Assembly: GCA_024682835.1 (NCBI GenBank)
Contig: JAIKYU010000059.1
Span: forward strand, 27,897 to 91,896
Direction of reading: 5' to 3'
Length of the DNA stretch: 64,000 bases
Source: Lachnospiraceae bacterium
Lineage (GTDB): Bacteria; Bacillota; Clostridia; Lachnospirales; Lachnospiraceae
The notes under the pieces are model-generated. The model saw only the letters and a program-made list of their open reading frames with translations, was not told the origin of the DNA and ran no database searches. A program made the position numbers and the translations under genes. Positions 1 to 9,061 of this stretch are shown here, in pieces; the first letter of the stretch is position 1; the number at the start of each line of letters is the position of its first letter.

Positions 1-418
1 TGACAAAATCCGCATCAAAGGCGCGGATTTCGCTATTACCAACCGACGTGGCGCCCAGCATCCCGATCGCATAAGCCTCGGACGTGGAGCCGATGTCTCC
101 GCGCTTGGCATCAGCGATGACCAGCAGTCCCTTTTCGCGGGCATATCGCACCGTTCTGTCAAAAACGGCAAGTCCCGGCAGACCGAACTGCTCATACATG
201 GCGATCTGCGGTTTTACCGCGGGAATCAGATCATGCACGGCATCGATGATACCGCGGTTAAACTGCCAGAAGGCCTCCGCAACCCCTTCTGCCGTCTCGC
301 CGTGTTTCTGAAACGCCTGTTCCCTGATCCCATCCGGAATAAAAGCAAGATTCGGATCAAGTCCCACGACGATCGGCGCACCGGTGCGGCGGATCGCCTC
401 ATTCAGTTTTCGGATCAT
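1..418 (-). CDS. pyrF: Orotidine 5'-phosphate decarboxylase, partial (3' end beyond window)
   Basis: Reverse translation of 418->1 reads MIRKLNEAIRRTGAPIVVGLDPNLAFIPDGIREQAFQKHGETAEG...AVKPQIAMYEQFGLPGLAVFDRTVRYAREKGLLVIADAKRGDIGSTSEAYA, typical of PyrF type 2 (GLDPN, VKPQ, DAKRGDIG). No stop inside the window, so absent from the ORF track. Confidence 0.93.
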   Translation of the reverse strand, partial: MIRKLNEAIRRTGAPIVVGLDPNLAFIPDGIREQAFQKHGETAEGVAEAFWQFNRGIIDAVHDLIPAVKPQIAMYEQFGLPGLAVFDRTVRYAREKGLLVIADAKRGDIGSTSEAYAIGMLGATSVGNSEIRAFDADFV

Positions 419-1185
419 TTCAGTCTGTCTCCTTTTTTCATGGAAAAGAATCCGTCTATCTCCGCCACCAGTTCCGCCGGCGGCATGGTCTTCAGCAAAT
501 ACTTCACGGGCTTGAGGGAAAGCACCTTCATCACGCTTTCCTTGTCGCTCTTTACCGTCAGAAACATCACAGGAATATCCGCCGTGCGCGGCTCACACCG
601 CAGCATCTCAAGTACCTTCGGCCCTGTGACGACAGGCATCTCATAATCCAGGAGAATCAGATCCACCTTTTCGGTGGCCAGAAAGGTGATGGCATTCATC
701 CCGGAATTGGCCATGGACACACGGTAGCGATCCGAGAGCCAGGTCTTGATCGTCCGAAGCATGGTTCCGTCATCGTCTATAACCAGAATGTGCTTTTTTG
801 CCGCCTCAGCCGCAAGCTCCCCCATCAGGCGCTTGAGCTTCTCCGCCAGATCCCTGACATTGACGGGGCGCACATATTTCCCGCGCACCAGCTGCTCAGG
901 AATAAAACTGCCGGCACTCTCCAGTTCTTCCTCCTTGCCGATCAGGGCGAGAATACTCTCCTCCTGCGCCACCAGATCCTTGAGCCAGGTAAGTGTTTCC
1001 CGCTGCTCCTCGCAGTCCTCAGCCAGGTAGTATAGCATCAGCCGGGGGCGGTCGTCCATGCGGGAAAGCTCGTTGATATCCGCAGTCGCGCGCACAACAA
1101 GAAAGCCCTCCTCTGAAAGGCCCTTGTCTATCGCATTCACCATGAATCCATTGGTCTGTCCAATAAGCAGAATACGCTGATTCAT
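415..1185 (-). CDS. Response regulator with degenerate N-terminal region and C-terminal receiver domain, no DNA-binding output
   Basis: 256 aa; C-terminal half HILVIDDDGTMLRTIKTWL...VDLILLDYEMPVVTGPKVLEMLR...PVMFLTVKSD...KPVKYLLK is a canonical receiver. Confidence 0.85.
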   Translation of the reverse strand: MNQRILLIGQTNGFMVNAIDKGLSEEGFLVVRATADINELSRMDDRPRLMLYYLAEDCEEQRETLTWLKDLVAQEESILALIGKEEELESAGSFIPEQLVRGKYVRPVNVRDLAEKLKRLMGELAAEAAKKHILVIDDDGTMLRTIKTWLSDRYRVSMANSGMNAITFLATEKVDLILLDYEMPVVTGPKVLEMLRCEPRTADIPVMFLTVKSDKESVMKVLSLKPVKYLLKTMPPAELVAEIDGFFSMKKGDRLK

Positions 1186-1255
1186 ATCATATTCCCCTAA
1201 ACGTATGATGTATTACTATAGTATAGCATCCCACCGAGGTCAAAAACAATACGAT

Positions 1256-4009
1256 TCAGAGCATTCCCAGCAGGCCGTCCCGATCGACGGCGGCGAGCCT
1301 CCGTCTGACCTCATCCCAGAACCGCTGCTCCTCTTCCGGAAGGCGATATTCCTTGAGCATGGAGAAAATCTCATCGGCCGAATCAAAATCCTGCGCCGTG
1401 ACCGCCTCCTTCAGGCTCTCTCTGGCGTCAGCCAGCATCGCAGCATCTATCTCCTCCCGATCATCTGCTCCGGAAGCCTCCTCCGTAACCGGAGACAGGT
1501 CGGCCTCACAGGCGCGGCAGGATGCGACCAGTGCCGGTGTCGCCCGGACAATCTCATCTGCGTCCTCTGCGTTTCCGCATGCTTCGAGCCTTTCAGCCTC
1601 TGCGGAGAGTTCCAGCGCTCCGATCAGCCTGGCTGAGCTCTTTAGCGCATGAACCAGAACCGTGTATTCACGCCAGTTTTCCTCCCGCACAAACCGTTCG
1701 ATCCGCTCACACTTCTCCGGTACGGTAAGGACAAAATCACGCATGACCTCCGCGAGAACCTCTTCCCCGCCCGTTGCGGCAAGCGCCGCTTCCAGATCGA
1801 TATGGGGCACCGTCCGTAGCTTTTTCAGCAGGAGCGTATCCTCCTGTTCATCCGTCTGTCCGGTCAGCCCGGGCTCATCCCCATCGTCCGCGGGGAGGAG
1901 TTTGACCGGCGGAAGCAGAGACCGCAACAGCTTCTCCAGCTTGCCGGCATCCACCGGTTTGGTGAGATAATCACAAAACCCGGCCTCCAGATACATCTCC
2001 CGCGCTCCGGAGACCGCATTGGCCGTCAGGACTACCACGGGAACACCAAAGCTTTTGTTTTCCTCCGCGGACAGGGCACGCATCGCCTCCAGCGTCTCAA
2101 TCCCGTCCATCTCCGGCATCATATGGTCGATGAAGATAACATCGTAGTGTGTGTTCCTGATCTTTTCCAGCGTCTCTCTTCCGCCGGACGCTGTATCAAC
2201 AACAATCCGGGTCGCCTTTAAAAGCGCACAGATCACCGTAAGGTTCATCCGCGTGTCGTCGGTCACCAGAATCCGCGCATCCGGAGCATGAAAGCTCTCC
2301 CGGTAGCGTTTTCTTCCCTCGGTGCTCTTCCTGTAGGCGACCTCGAAATCGCCGATCGGTGCATCATCCACCACCTCCTGCAGCACCCGGAAGGAAAAAT
2401 CGGAACCCTCCCCGTAGACACTCTTCACCTCAACCCGCGTGTGCATCATGGCCAGCAGCTTTTTGACGATGCTCATGCCGAGGCCGGTGCCCTCCACCGT
2501 ACGGTTCCGTATTTCGTCGATCCGCTCAAACGGAGAAAACAGCTTCTCCAGATCCTCCTCCCTGATTCCGATGCCGGTGTCCGTCACCCGAACCTGCAGC
2601 CAGATTTTCCCGGACGGCTCATCAATCGGATTTCCCTCCTCATCCTCGGTTTCCGTCACCGGAGCATAACCGATTTCAAGGGTAACCGATCCCTTCTCCG
2701 TGTATTTCACCGCATTGGTCAGAATATTGGTGACCACCTGTTTGATCCGGATCTCGTCTCCGCACAGCAGATGGGGCATTTTCTCATCCACACGGACGAG
2801 CAGCGAAAGATGCTTCTCCTGCGCCCGGATGGCAATCATGTTGACCAGGTCGTTGATCGTGGAGGCAAGATCATATTGTACCGGCAAAATCTCCATCCTG
2901 CCCGCTTCGATTTTGGAGAAATCAAGAATATCGTTGACAAGTGACAGCAGGGAGCTGCCGGCGTTACGGATGGCGGTCGCATATTCGATCGTGCTGTCCT
3001 CTTCGCTCTCCCGAAGAATCATCTCATCCATGCCGAGCACCGCGTTGATCGGTGTCCGGATCTCGTGGCTCATATTGGAGAGAAAGGCCGATTTTGCCCC
3101 ACTGGCTGCCTGGGCAATTTTCAGATCGTTTTCCAGTTTTGCTTCATTTCGAATCCGCCCGATGCTGTCGACAAGCTGACGGCTCATCACCCCCACCGAA
3201 CGGTAAAGCTCCCCGATTTCGTCCCGGTTTCTGATATCCAGCCCCGTTATGCTGTCCGCCGCAGATACCAGTGCCTCTTCGTCGCCCGACGCCTCCGCAA
3301 AACGCTTCAGATACCGGGCGAGCCTCCCCACCGGCTCAGCAATGCTCCTCTGCGCATAATAGTTTACAAGCACGGCGATCGGAACCGCCAGCGTCATAAT
3401 CATCATGATCAGTTTCAGGTCAAAACCGATTCTGTCGCGGCTTAGAACAAGAAAATCCTTCGTGTCCATTCCCATGTCGCTGGCCATGTCCTTCTCCATC
3501 CTGCGCTGCATCTTTTCTCCGAACGGACGCATTCCCTCCGGCAGTCCCTCCACGATCTCCCCAGCCGCCTGTGTGATCGCGGCCGAATCAATGGGCGCCT
3601 GCGCTTCCGGCTCCGCCATCACGGAGGGCAGGAGAAGATTTGCGAAAACAGCGGCGAAAATGCTCAATACCGCCGCCTCCCCGACAATGATCATCGTCAC
3701 TCTCCGGCTGATATGGGAACCTGCCGCCCGCCGGGTGATTCCCGCCAACCGGTTTTCCGTCGTGTAGTAATCTCCCAGGGGAAGCAGACCTTTTGCGCAA
3801 TCCGGCGCGAAGCGGAAAATGAGCCAGAGAAGAATGGCCGCAAGAAAGCATTCAGGCGCTTCCATCAGAAAATCGGAAAGGACCGTATTCAGCCCCATTT
3901 CCGTGAGAAAACTGCCGCGGAGAAGCTCCGTCAGACCCCCCACAGGTTTCCCGTCAGAACAGTCAGGCTCAATCCGTACAGCAGCGTTTTTCTGACGGAC
4001 CAGAAGCAC
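1256..4009 (-). CDS. Hybrid sensor histidine kinase (HAMP/HisKA/HATPase/receiver/HPt); apparently the 3' part of a frameshifted gene
   Basis: SNMSHEIRTPINAVLGMDEMI H-box, GTGLGMSIVKKL G-box, receiver (ILVTDDTRMNL...VIFIDHMMPEMDG...YLTKPVD), HPt (VHALKSSARLIGA). Confidence 0.9.
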   Translation of the reverse strand: MLLVRQKNAAVRIEPDCSDGKPVGGLTELLRGSFLTEMGLNTVLSDFLMEAPECFLAAILLWLIFRFAPDCAKGLLPLGDYYTTENRLAGITRRAAGSHISRRVTMIIVGEAAVLSIFAAVFANLLLPSVMAEPEAQAPIDSAAITQAAGEIVEGLPEGMRPFGEKMQRRMEKDMASDMGMDTKDFLVLSRDRIGFDLKLIMMIMTLAVPIAVLVNYYAQRSIAEPVGRLARYLKRFAEASGDEEALVSAADSITGLDIRNRDEIGELYRSVGVMSRQLVDSIGRIRNEAKLENDLKIAQAASGAKSAFLSNMSHEIRTPINAVLGMDEMILRESEEDSTIEYATAIRNAGSSLLSLVNDILDFSKIEAGRMEILPVQYDLASTINDLVNMIAIRAQEKHLSLLVRVDEKMPHLLCGDEIRIKQVVTNILTNAVKYTEKGSVTLEIGYAPVTETEDEEGNPIDEPSGKIWLQVRVTDTGIGIREEDLEKLFSPFERIDEIRNRTVEGTGLGMSIVKKLLAMMHTRVEVKSVYGEGSDFSFRVLQEVVDDAPIGDFEVAYRKSTEGRKRYRESFHAPDARILVTDDTRMNLTVICALLKATRIVVDTASGGRETLEKIRNTHYDVIFIDHMMPEMDGIETLEAMRALSAEENKSFGVPVVVLTANAVSGAREMYLEAGFCDYLTKPVDAGKLEKLLRSLLPPVKLLPADDGDEPGLTGQTDEQEDTLLLKKLRTVPHIDLEAALAATGGEEVLAEVMRDFVLTVPEKCERIERFVREENWREYTVLVHALKSSARLIGALELSAEAERLEACGNAEDADEIVRATPALVASCRACEADLSPVTEEASGADDREEIDAAMLADARESLKEAVTAQDFDSADEIFSMLKEYRLPEEEQRFWDEVRRRLAAVDRDGLLGML

Positions 4010-4335
4010 CTCCTGCCGGAAGCGGAATAGGTGGCGACGACAATGACCAGGTAAATGAAATTCAGAAAGGCGACGTTCCGATCCAGAAACAGATTATGTA
4101 AAAAGACAATCAGCACGCAGAGCATGCCCGGAACTTCGCCGAAGACGCCGGACAGCAGGATGAGCGGAAGATACCGCAGGGAGAAGACCAGACCGCCCAC
4201 GGAAAGGAAACCACCGATATAGATATCGGTGGACACTCTGTCCGAATAAACCGTAGCACAGGTGCATAGCAAAATTCCTGCCAACTGCAGGAAAAAACAG
4301 ATCCTTTTATTCTTATCGGACAAGGTTTTTTTCAT
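3931..4335 (-). CDS. N-terminal multi-TM sensor segment of the hybrid kinase, out of frame with 1256..4009
   Basis: 134 aa hydrophobic ORF ending ...LTVLTGNLWGV*. One base added at the GGGGGG run (plus-strand C6, 3936-3941) continues the frame as ...NLWGGLTELLRGSFLTEMGLNTVL of the kinase ORF. Confidence 0.7.
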   Translation of the reverse strand: MKKTLSDKNKRICFFLQLAGILLCTCATVYSDRVSTDIYIGGFLSVGGLVFSLRYLPLILLSGVFGEVPGMLCVLIVFLHNLFLDRNVAFLNFIYLVIVVATYSASGRRCFWSVRKTLLYGLSLTVLTGNLWGV

Positions 4336-4660
4336 GACGCTGATATGCTGTAAGAAACGCTGCTTTCTTATACTTGGACAGCAGCAGATGCTCCCCGCTG
4401 TCCAAGGTGACCTCTCCGCCGCCGATCTCTGTGACGCGCGACAGATTCACCAGATATCCCCGATGAATGCGGAAAAACCGCTCTCCCAGCGTCTCCTCCA
4501 GCTCACCCATCCGGTCGTAGTAGGTGATCTCCCCGTTGTCCGTATGAACGATCACCTTGCGCCCGGCACTTTCGATGTAACGGATCGCCAGGACGGAAAG
4601 CCAGCGGATCTTTCCCTCACACCTCACAGTCATCCGGCAATCGCGCGTGACATCAACCAT
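4313..4660 (-). CDS. LytTR-type DNA-binding protein
   Basis: 115 aa; IRWLSVLAIRYIESAGRKVIVHTDNGEITYYDRMGELEETLGERFFRIHRGYLVNLSRV is a LytTR domain. 3' end overlaps the kinase N-terminal ORF. Confidence 0.85.
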   Translation of the reverse strand: MVDVTRDCRMTVRCEGKIRWLSVLAIRYIESAGRKVIVHTDNGEITYYDRMGELEETLGERFFRIHRGYLVNLSRVTEIGGGEVTLDSGEHLLLSKYKKAAFLTAYQRHEKNLVR

Positions 4661-4792
4661 AACGGCAATCTCCCTGCTCTCTTCCCGATTTGCGGAATGC
4701 GTTTTCCGTCAATCAGCATTTATCTGTATATCGGGTGATCCGCCGTCAAACTTTAGGAAATTGCCTCTCTCCGGAAACACCGGGAACAGGAA

Positions 4793-6205
4793 TCACTCCT
4801 TTCCGTCCCAGCAGTATGTACACAGTCTGTCACGGCCGATTCCGACCGCATCCAGCATATCATCCAGGCGGTTAAAGGAAAGCGTCGTAAATCCGAGCTG
4901 CTTCCGGATCCGCTCCAGCATCTCGTGATACCTGTCGCTGTCTGGATTCGCATAGTCCGTCAACACCTCGCGTTCGACGTCTTCTCCCTCCTCCTCGCGG
5001 ATGATCCGACGCGCGATCAGTTCCATTTCCGATGTGGAACGGGAAAAATTGATGTATTTGCAGCCGAAGAGAATCGGCGGACAGGCCGGACGGACATGCA
5101 CCTCTCCGGCACCGCTTTGATACAGAAATTCCGTGGTCTCCCGAAGCTGCGTCCCGCGCACGATGGAGTCATCAATGAGTAGGATGCGCTTTCCGTCAAT
5201 CAGCTCATGCACCGGCAACAGCTTCATCCGTGCAATCAAATTCCTTTTTTCCTGAATGGTCGGCATAAAGGAGCGCGGCCAGGTGGGCGTATACTTGATA
5301 AACGGTCTGGAAAACGGGATCCCCGAAGCGTTGGCGTAACCGATCGCATGCGCCGTTCCGGAATCCGGAACACCGGCAACGATATCCGCATTCTCTCCGT
5401 CGTATCCGTCACGCTTCGCCATACTGGCCCCGCAGCGGTAGCGCATCTCCTCCACGGAGACGCCCTCATAAAACGAAGAGGGATAGCCGTAATAAACCCA
5501 GAGAAAGGTGCAGATTTTCATCTCACGCCGGGGATTCACCAGCGTCGTCACCGCCTCCGGCGTCATCACGACAATTTCTCCCGGGCCCAGCTCCCGTTCC
5601 GTGGCATAGCCCAGATTCTGATAGGCAAACGCTTCAAAGGAGGCGCAGTAGCCGTCCCCCTTCCGGCCGATGATCACCGGTGTGCGCCCGAGCCTGTCTC
5701 TCGCAGCGTAAATGCCCGCCGGCGTAAGCACCAGAATCGTCATGGAGCCGTCGATCTCCTCCTGGGCATAGCGGATTCCCTCAATCAGATGATCCTTCTG
5801 ATTGATGAGTGCCGCCACCAGCTCCGTCGCATTGATATTGCCGCCGCTCATCTCAAGGAAATGCGTACCTGTTCCCACAATCTTTGCGGCCAGCGCATCC
5901 GTATTATTGATCTTTCCCACGGTTGTGATCGCGTAGGTTCCGTGATGGGACCGGACGATCAGCGGCTGGGGCTCATAGTCGGAAATGCAGCCGATTCCGA
6001 GATTGCCATGCATCTCCTTCATCTCCGATTCAAATTTCGTCCTGAACGGTGAATTCTCAATATTATGAATCGACCGGTCAAAGCCCTCCTTTCCGAACAC
6101 CGCCATACCGGCACGGCGCGTTCCCAGATGGGAATGGTAATCCGTCCCGAAAAACAGATCAAACATACAGTCATTTTTCAGCGCTGCCGCAAAAAATCCC
6201 CCCAT
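4793..6205 (-). CDS. PurF-like amidophosphoribosyltransferase (class II GATase fold + PRTase domain), lacking Cys2
   Basis: 470 aa; FFGTDYHSHLGTRRAGMAVF, DGSMTILVLTP, PRTase loop RILLIDDSIVRGTQLRET, C-term LCTYCWDGKE. N-terminus reads MGGFFAA rather than MCGI. Confidence 0.88.
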   Translation of the reverse strand: MGGFFAAALKNDCMFDLFFGTDYHSHLGTRRAGMAVFGKEGFDRSIHNIENSPFRTKFESEMKEMHGNLGIGCISDYEPQPLIVRSHHGTYAITTVGKINNTDALAAKIVGTGTHFLEMSGGNINATELVAALINQKDHLIEGIRYAQEEIDGSMTILVLTPAGIYAARDRLGRTPVIIGRKGDGYCASFEAFAYQNLGYATERELGPGEIVVMTPEAVTTLVNPRREMKICTFLWVYYGYPSSFYEGVSVEEMRYRCGASMAKRDGYDGENADIVAGVPDSGTAHAIGYANASGIPFSRPFIKYTPTWPRSFMPTIQEKRNLIARMKLLPVHELIDGKRILLIDDSIVRGTQLRETTEFLYQSGAGEVHVRPACPPILFGCKYINFSRSTSEMELIARRIIREEEGEDVEREVLTDYANPDSDRYHEMLERIRKQLGFTTLSFNRLDDMLDAVGIGRDRLCTYCWDGKE

Positions 6206-6219
6206 CGATCCCTCCTTAT

Positions 6220-6268
6220 TTTTTAATAGCAGTTGTTACGTATCACATGTTACGCATCACACGTTATT
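6220..6268. repeat. Three near-tandem ~14 bp units upstream of the purF-like gene
   Basis: Gene-sense (minus): AATAACGTGTGATGC / GTAACATGTGATAC / GTAACAACTGCTATT, just before the AAGGAGG RBS. Confidence 0.75.
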
Positions 6269-6272
6269 GATT

Positions 6273-7424
6273 CTATCCGCCATTTCCGGCGTTCAGCGAC
6301 TCTTCGTTTTCTTCTGCCTCTCTTCTGCGCGTCGTCAGGAAGATATTCTCCCGCAAGGCTTCCTCGTCAGTGGGCACCAGTTTGAGGTACTCCTCCATAC
6401 GCTGGGCCGCCACATCAAAATTGCCCATGTACTCATAGACTGCAGCCATGTTTCTGAGAATCGCGGGATTCTGGGAAGCGTCATCCAGACTCAGCCCGAT
6501 CTGAAAATCGGTCAGCGCATCGCTGTAGCTCCCCATCCGCATTTCACAGGCGCCCAGTGCATTATATATGCTGGCCTGTGACTGATCCTCCTGCAGAAAA
6601 CGGCGATAGGTACTGATCGCCCCCGCATCATCCCCGAGATTCTGTTCAACCTCGCCCAATAAAATAACGATCGGTATTTTATCTGACACGCGGATACTGC
6701 TGTCGTTGTTTGCCTCCTCAAGGAAGCGCTTGGCGCTGTCCGAATCCCCAAGGGAATAGTAAAACCGGCCCTTTTCATAGTTGGTCATCGTATCGGCGCT
6801 GTCCGCGAGAATGTCCTCCAGGATTCCCTTTCCCTCTGCCGCATAGCCTGACCGGGAAAGCGCCTCATAGATGGAAAGGATCTGATCATACGGCCGCGGA
6901 CGCTCATCCAGAATCACCTGAAAATCCTTCAGCGCGCTCTCATGATCCCCCCGCCGCAGGTAGATCATTCCGCGCAGATAATGAGCAATCTTTTCCCTGG
7001 GTTTCAGATCCAGAATGGCGTCATAGATACCGATGGCCTCCTCTGTCCTGTCCTGTGCACGGTAGGTATCCGCGAGATAATAGGCGAGATCGTAGGACAT
7101 GGCGTTCGGTATGCCGCCGCAGTCGGCAAGCGCCGTGCGAAAAGCCGCTTCCGCTCCCTCATAATCACCGAGATAGAAATCGGCGATACCGATTCCGCGG
7201 TACAGTCTGGCACTGTCTTCCCCCTGCGAGCGTGCAGCCTCAAATCTCGCGAGCGCCTCCCTGTACTCCCGGGAATCCAGCAGGGTCATGCCCGCATCAT
7301 ATGCCGTCTCCTCCGACTCGATAAAGGGAACGGAAATCCCGCACCCGGCAATTCCGGTCAGAAGGATACCGGCCATCAGAAAGCCGGCTGTCCGGGATAA
7401 CAGATTCTGCATTCTTCGGCTCAT
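6273..7424 (-). CDS. TPR-repeat lipoprotein
   Basis: 383 aa; lipobox LLTGIAGC; repeated TPR helices. Confidence 0.85.
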   Translation of the reverse strand: MSRRMQNLLSRTAGFLMAGILLTGIAGCGISVPFIESEETAYDAGMTLLDSREYREALARFEAARSQGEDSARLYRGIGIADFYLGDYEGAEAAFRTALADCGGIPNAMSYDLAYYLADTYRAQDRTEEAIGIYDAILDLKPREKIAHYLRGMIYLRRGDHESALKDFQVILDERPRPYDQILSIYEALSRSGYAAEGKGILEDILADSADTMTNYEKGRFYYSLGDSDSAKRFLEEANNDSSIRVSDKIPIVILLGEVEQNLGDDAGAISTYRRFLQEDQSQASIYNALGACEMRMGSYSDALTDFQIGLSLDDASQNPAILRNMAAVYEYMGNFDVAAQRMEEYLKLVPTDEEALRENIFLTTRRREAEENEESLNAGNGG

Positions 7425-7813
7425 TGATCACCCAGCCAGGCCGTGATCTCCACCTCGCAGAGCACGTTCTTCGGAAGCGTCCTGACTGCCACGCAGCTGC
7501 GCGCGGGCCTGTTCGGAAAATACGAGCCGTACACATCGTTGAATTCCGCAAAATCGCCCATATCCGCCAGGAAGCATTCTGTTCGTACAACATCGTCATA
7601 TCCGGCTCCCGCTGCTGCAAGCAGGGCACCGATATTCTTCATCACCCGTTCCGCCTGCGCCCGGATGTCTGTACCGTCAATCTCCCCTGTCTCGGGATTG
7701 ATTGCGATCTGGCCGGAGGCAAAAAGGAAACCTCCGGCGATTTTGGCTTGGGAATACGGCCCGATCGCCGCGGGCGCATCCTTTGTACTTACGGTTGCGA
7801 TCTTTTCTGCCAT
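7421..7813 (-). CDS. ridA: RidA/YjgF/Rid family deaminase
   Basis: MAEKIATVSTKDAPAAIGPYSQAKIAGGFLFASGQIAINPETGEI...RSCVAVRTLPKNVLCEVEITAW; start after GGAGG. Confidence 0.93.
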   Translation of the reverse strand: MAEKIATVSTKDAPAAIGPYSQAKIAGGFLFASGQIAINPETGEIDGTDIRAQAERVMKNIGALLAAAGAGYDDVVRTECFLADMGDFAEFNDVYGSYFPNRPARSCVAVRTLPKNVLCEVEITAWLGDQ

Positions 7814-7843
7814 CTCATTTCCTCCATTAAATAACACGTGATA

Positions 7844-8089
7844 TCATTCATCCACATCCACTGTCACATAATAACCGCGCTCATTCTGCTCTATCTTTCT
7901 GACCGTCCCCTCCGTCTTCTGAAGCCGTTCGGTCAGCGGAATATTGGGGGACATGGCGAGCGATTTCGCATGCCGGGAATCCAGCGTGTAATAATACGAA
8001 CTGGGAAGCACCCCTTCGGCCAGCTTTACACGCTCCCCCTCCTCCAGCAGTCCTGTTCTTTCCATCTTAAAGATCATTTCCCGTGACAT
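7844..8089 (-). CDS. Small conserved-looking hypothetical protein (81 aa)
   Basis: ORF with RBS GGAGGAGACGG-ATG inside the 3' end of the upstream SGNH gene. Confidence 0.65.
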   Translation of the reverse strand: MSREMIFKMERTGLLEEGERVKLAEGVLPSSYYYTLDSRHAKSLAMSPNIPLTERLQKTEGTVRKIEQNERGYYVTVDVDE

Positions 8090-9050
8090 CCGTCTCCTCC
8101 GTGTTCCTCACCAGTCCATGCTGTCTTAAGAATTCATACCACAGACCATACGAAGCGGCTTTCAGATGCACATCGTCAAATGAGAGCGATGCGGTCAGAT
8201 GATGCTCTTCGTCATCAAACGCCTCGTTCGGATCAATATAGTAGATACCCGCCCGGGCATCCTGAAGCCCGGCAATTGCCTCATTCCGGGAATTGATCCG
8301 CGGATTGTTGAAGCTTCGGTCGTTATTGCTCTTATTCTTTGTCACATGCATGATGCCCTGAATCACGATCACTGCATCCGGCTGCTTTTCACGGATCCGG
8401 TCAATCATGACCCGGTAATCCTCCCGGAATGACTCCGCCGTGCCGCTGCCGATCTCATTCAGGCCGAGCATCACATAGATTTTGCCATAGTCGTTCTCAT
8501 CCAGAAGGGTGTCGATACTTTTCCTTCCCTCCTCCGTTTTGACAAATTCGAGATCCAGTGCCTTTTTCACCGTCAGGGAAATCTTGGCGTAAAAGGTCGC
8601 CCTTTCATCCAGCTCCTCACAGTACTCGGAAAGTCCGACAGTCCGTGAATCGCCGATAAACAACGCATCGTCAAAGAAAGACGCATCGACCTCCGCAAAC
8701 GAAAGGTCAGCGTAGGGCGGAACCGGCTCCGGGTCCGGCCCGGACTCCTCTTCTTCCACAGGCTGTCCGTCCTCCGGCTGTTCCTGCTCCGCAACCGGAT
8801 CGATCCGTTCCTCCGTCTGCTCCGCCTCTGCGGAGAGATCCATCTCATCGTCCGCTCCGCGCAGGTCAGACTGCAGAGGATCCGAAGCAGCCAAGGCCAA
8901 CTCCTCCGGCATCTCCGGTACCGTTTCTTCCCGAACCGTCGGTATTTCATCGGCGGGCTCCCGCTCCGGCAGCCGGAATCCGGTAAACGCATACAACGTC
9001 GCACTCACGACAGTGACAAGCAACAACGGGCAGGCATTGACAAACCGCAT
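8067..9050 (-). CDS. Membrane-anchored SGNH/GDSL hydrolase-like protein with acidic Pro/Glu linker
   Basis: Start at ATG 9050 after TAGGAG. N-terminal TM (MRFVNACPLLLVTVVSATLYAF); long acidic linker; FIGDSRTVGL block I; VMLGLNEIG; SFDDVHL block V. Confidence 0.8.
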   Translation of the reverse strand: MRFVNACPLLLVTVVSATLYAFTGFRLPEREPADEIPTVREETVPEMPEELALAASDPLQSDLRGADDEMDLSAEAEQTEERIDPVAEQEQPEDGQPVEEEESGPDPEPVPPYADLSFAEVDASFFDDALFIGDSRTVGLSEYCEELDERATFYAKISLTVKKALDLEFVKTEEGRKSIDTLLDENDYGKIYVMLGLNEIGSGTAESFREDYRVMIDRIREKQPDAVIVIQGIMHVTKNKSNNDRSFNNPRINSRNEAIAGLQDARAGIYYIDPNEAFDDEEHHLTASLSFDDVHLKAASYGLWYEFLRQHGLVRNTEETDVTGNDL

Positions 9051-9061
9051 GAAAGCCACTC

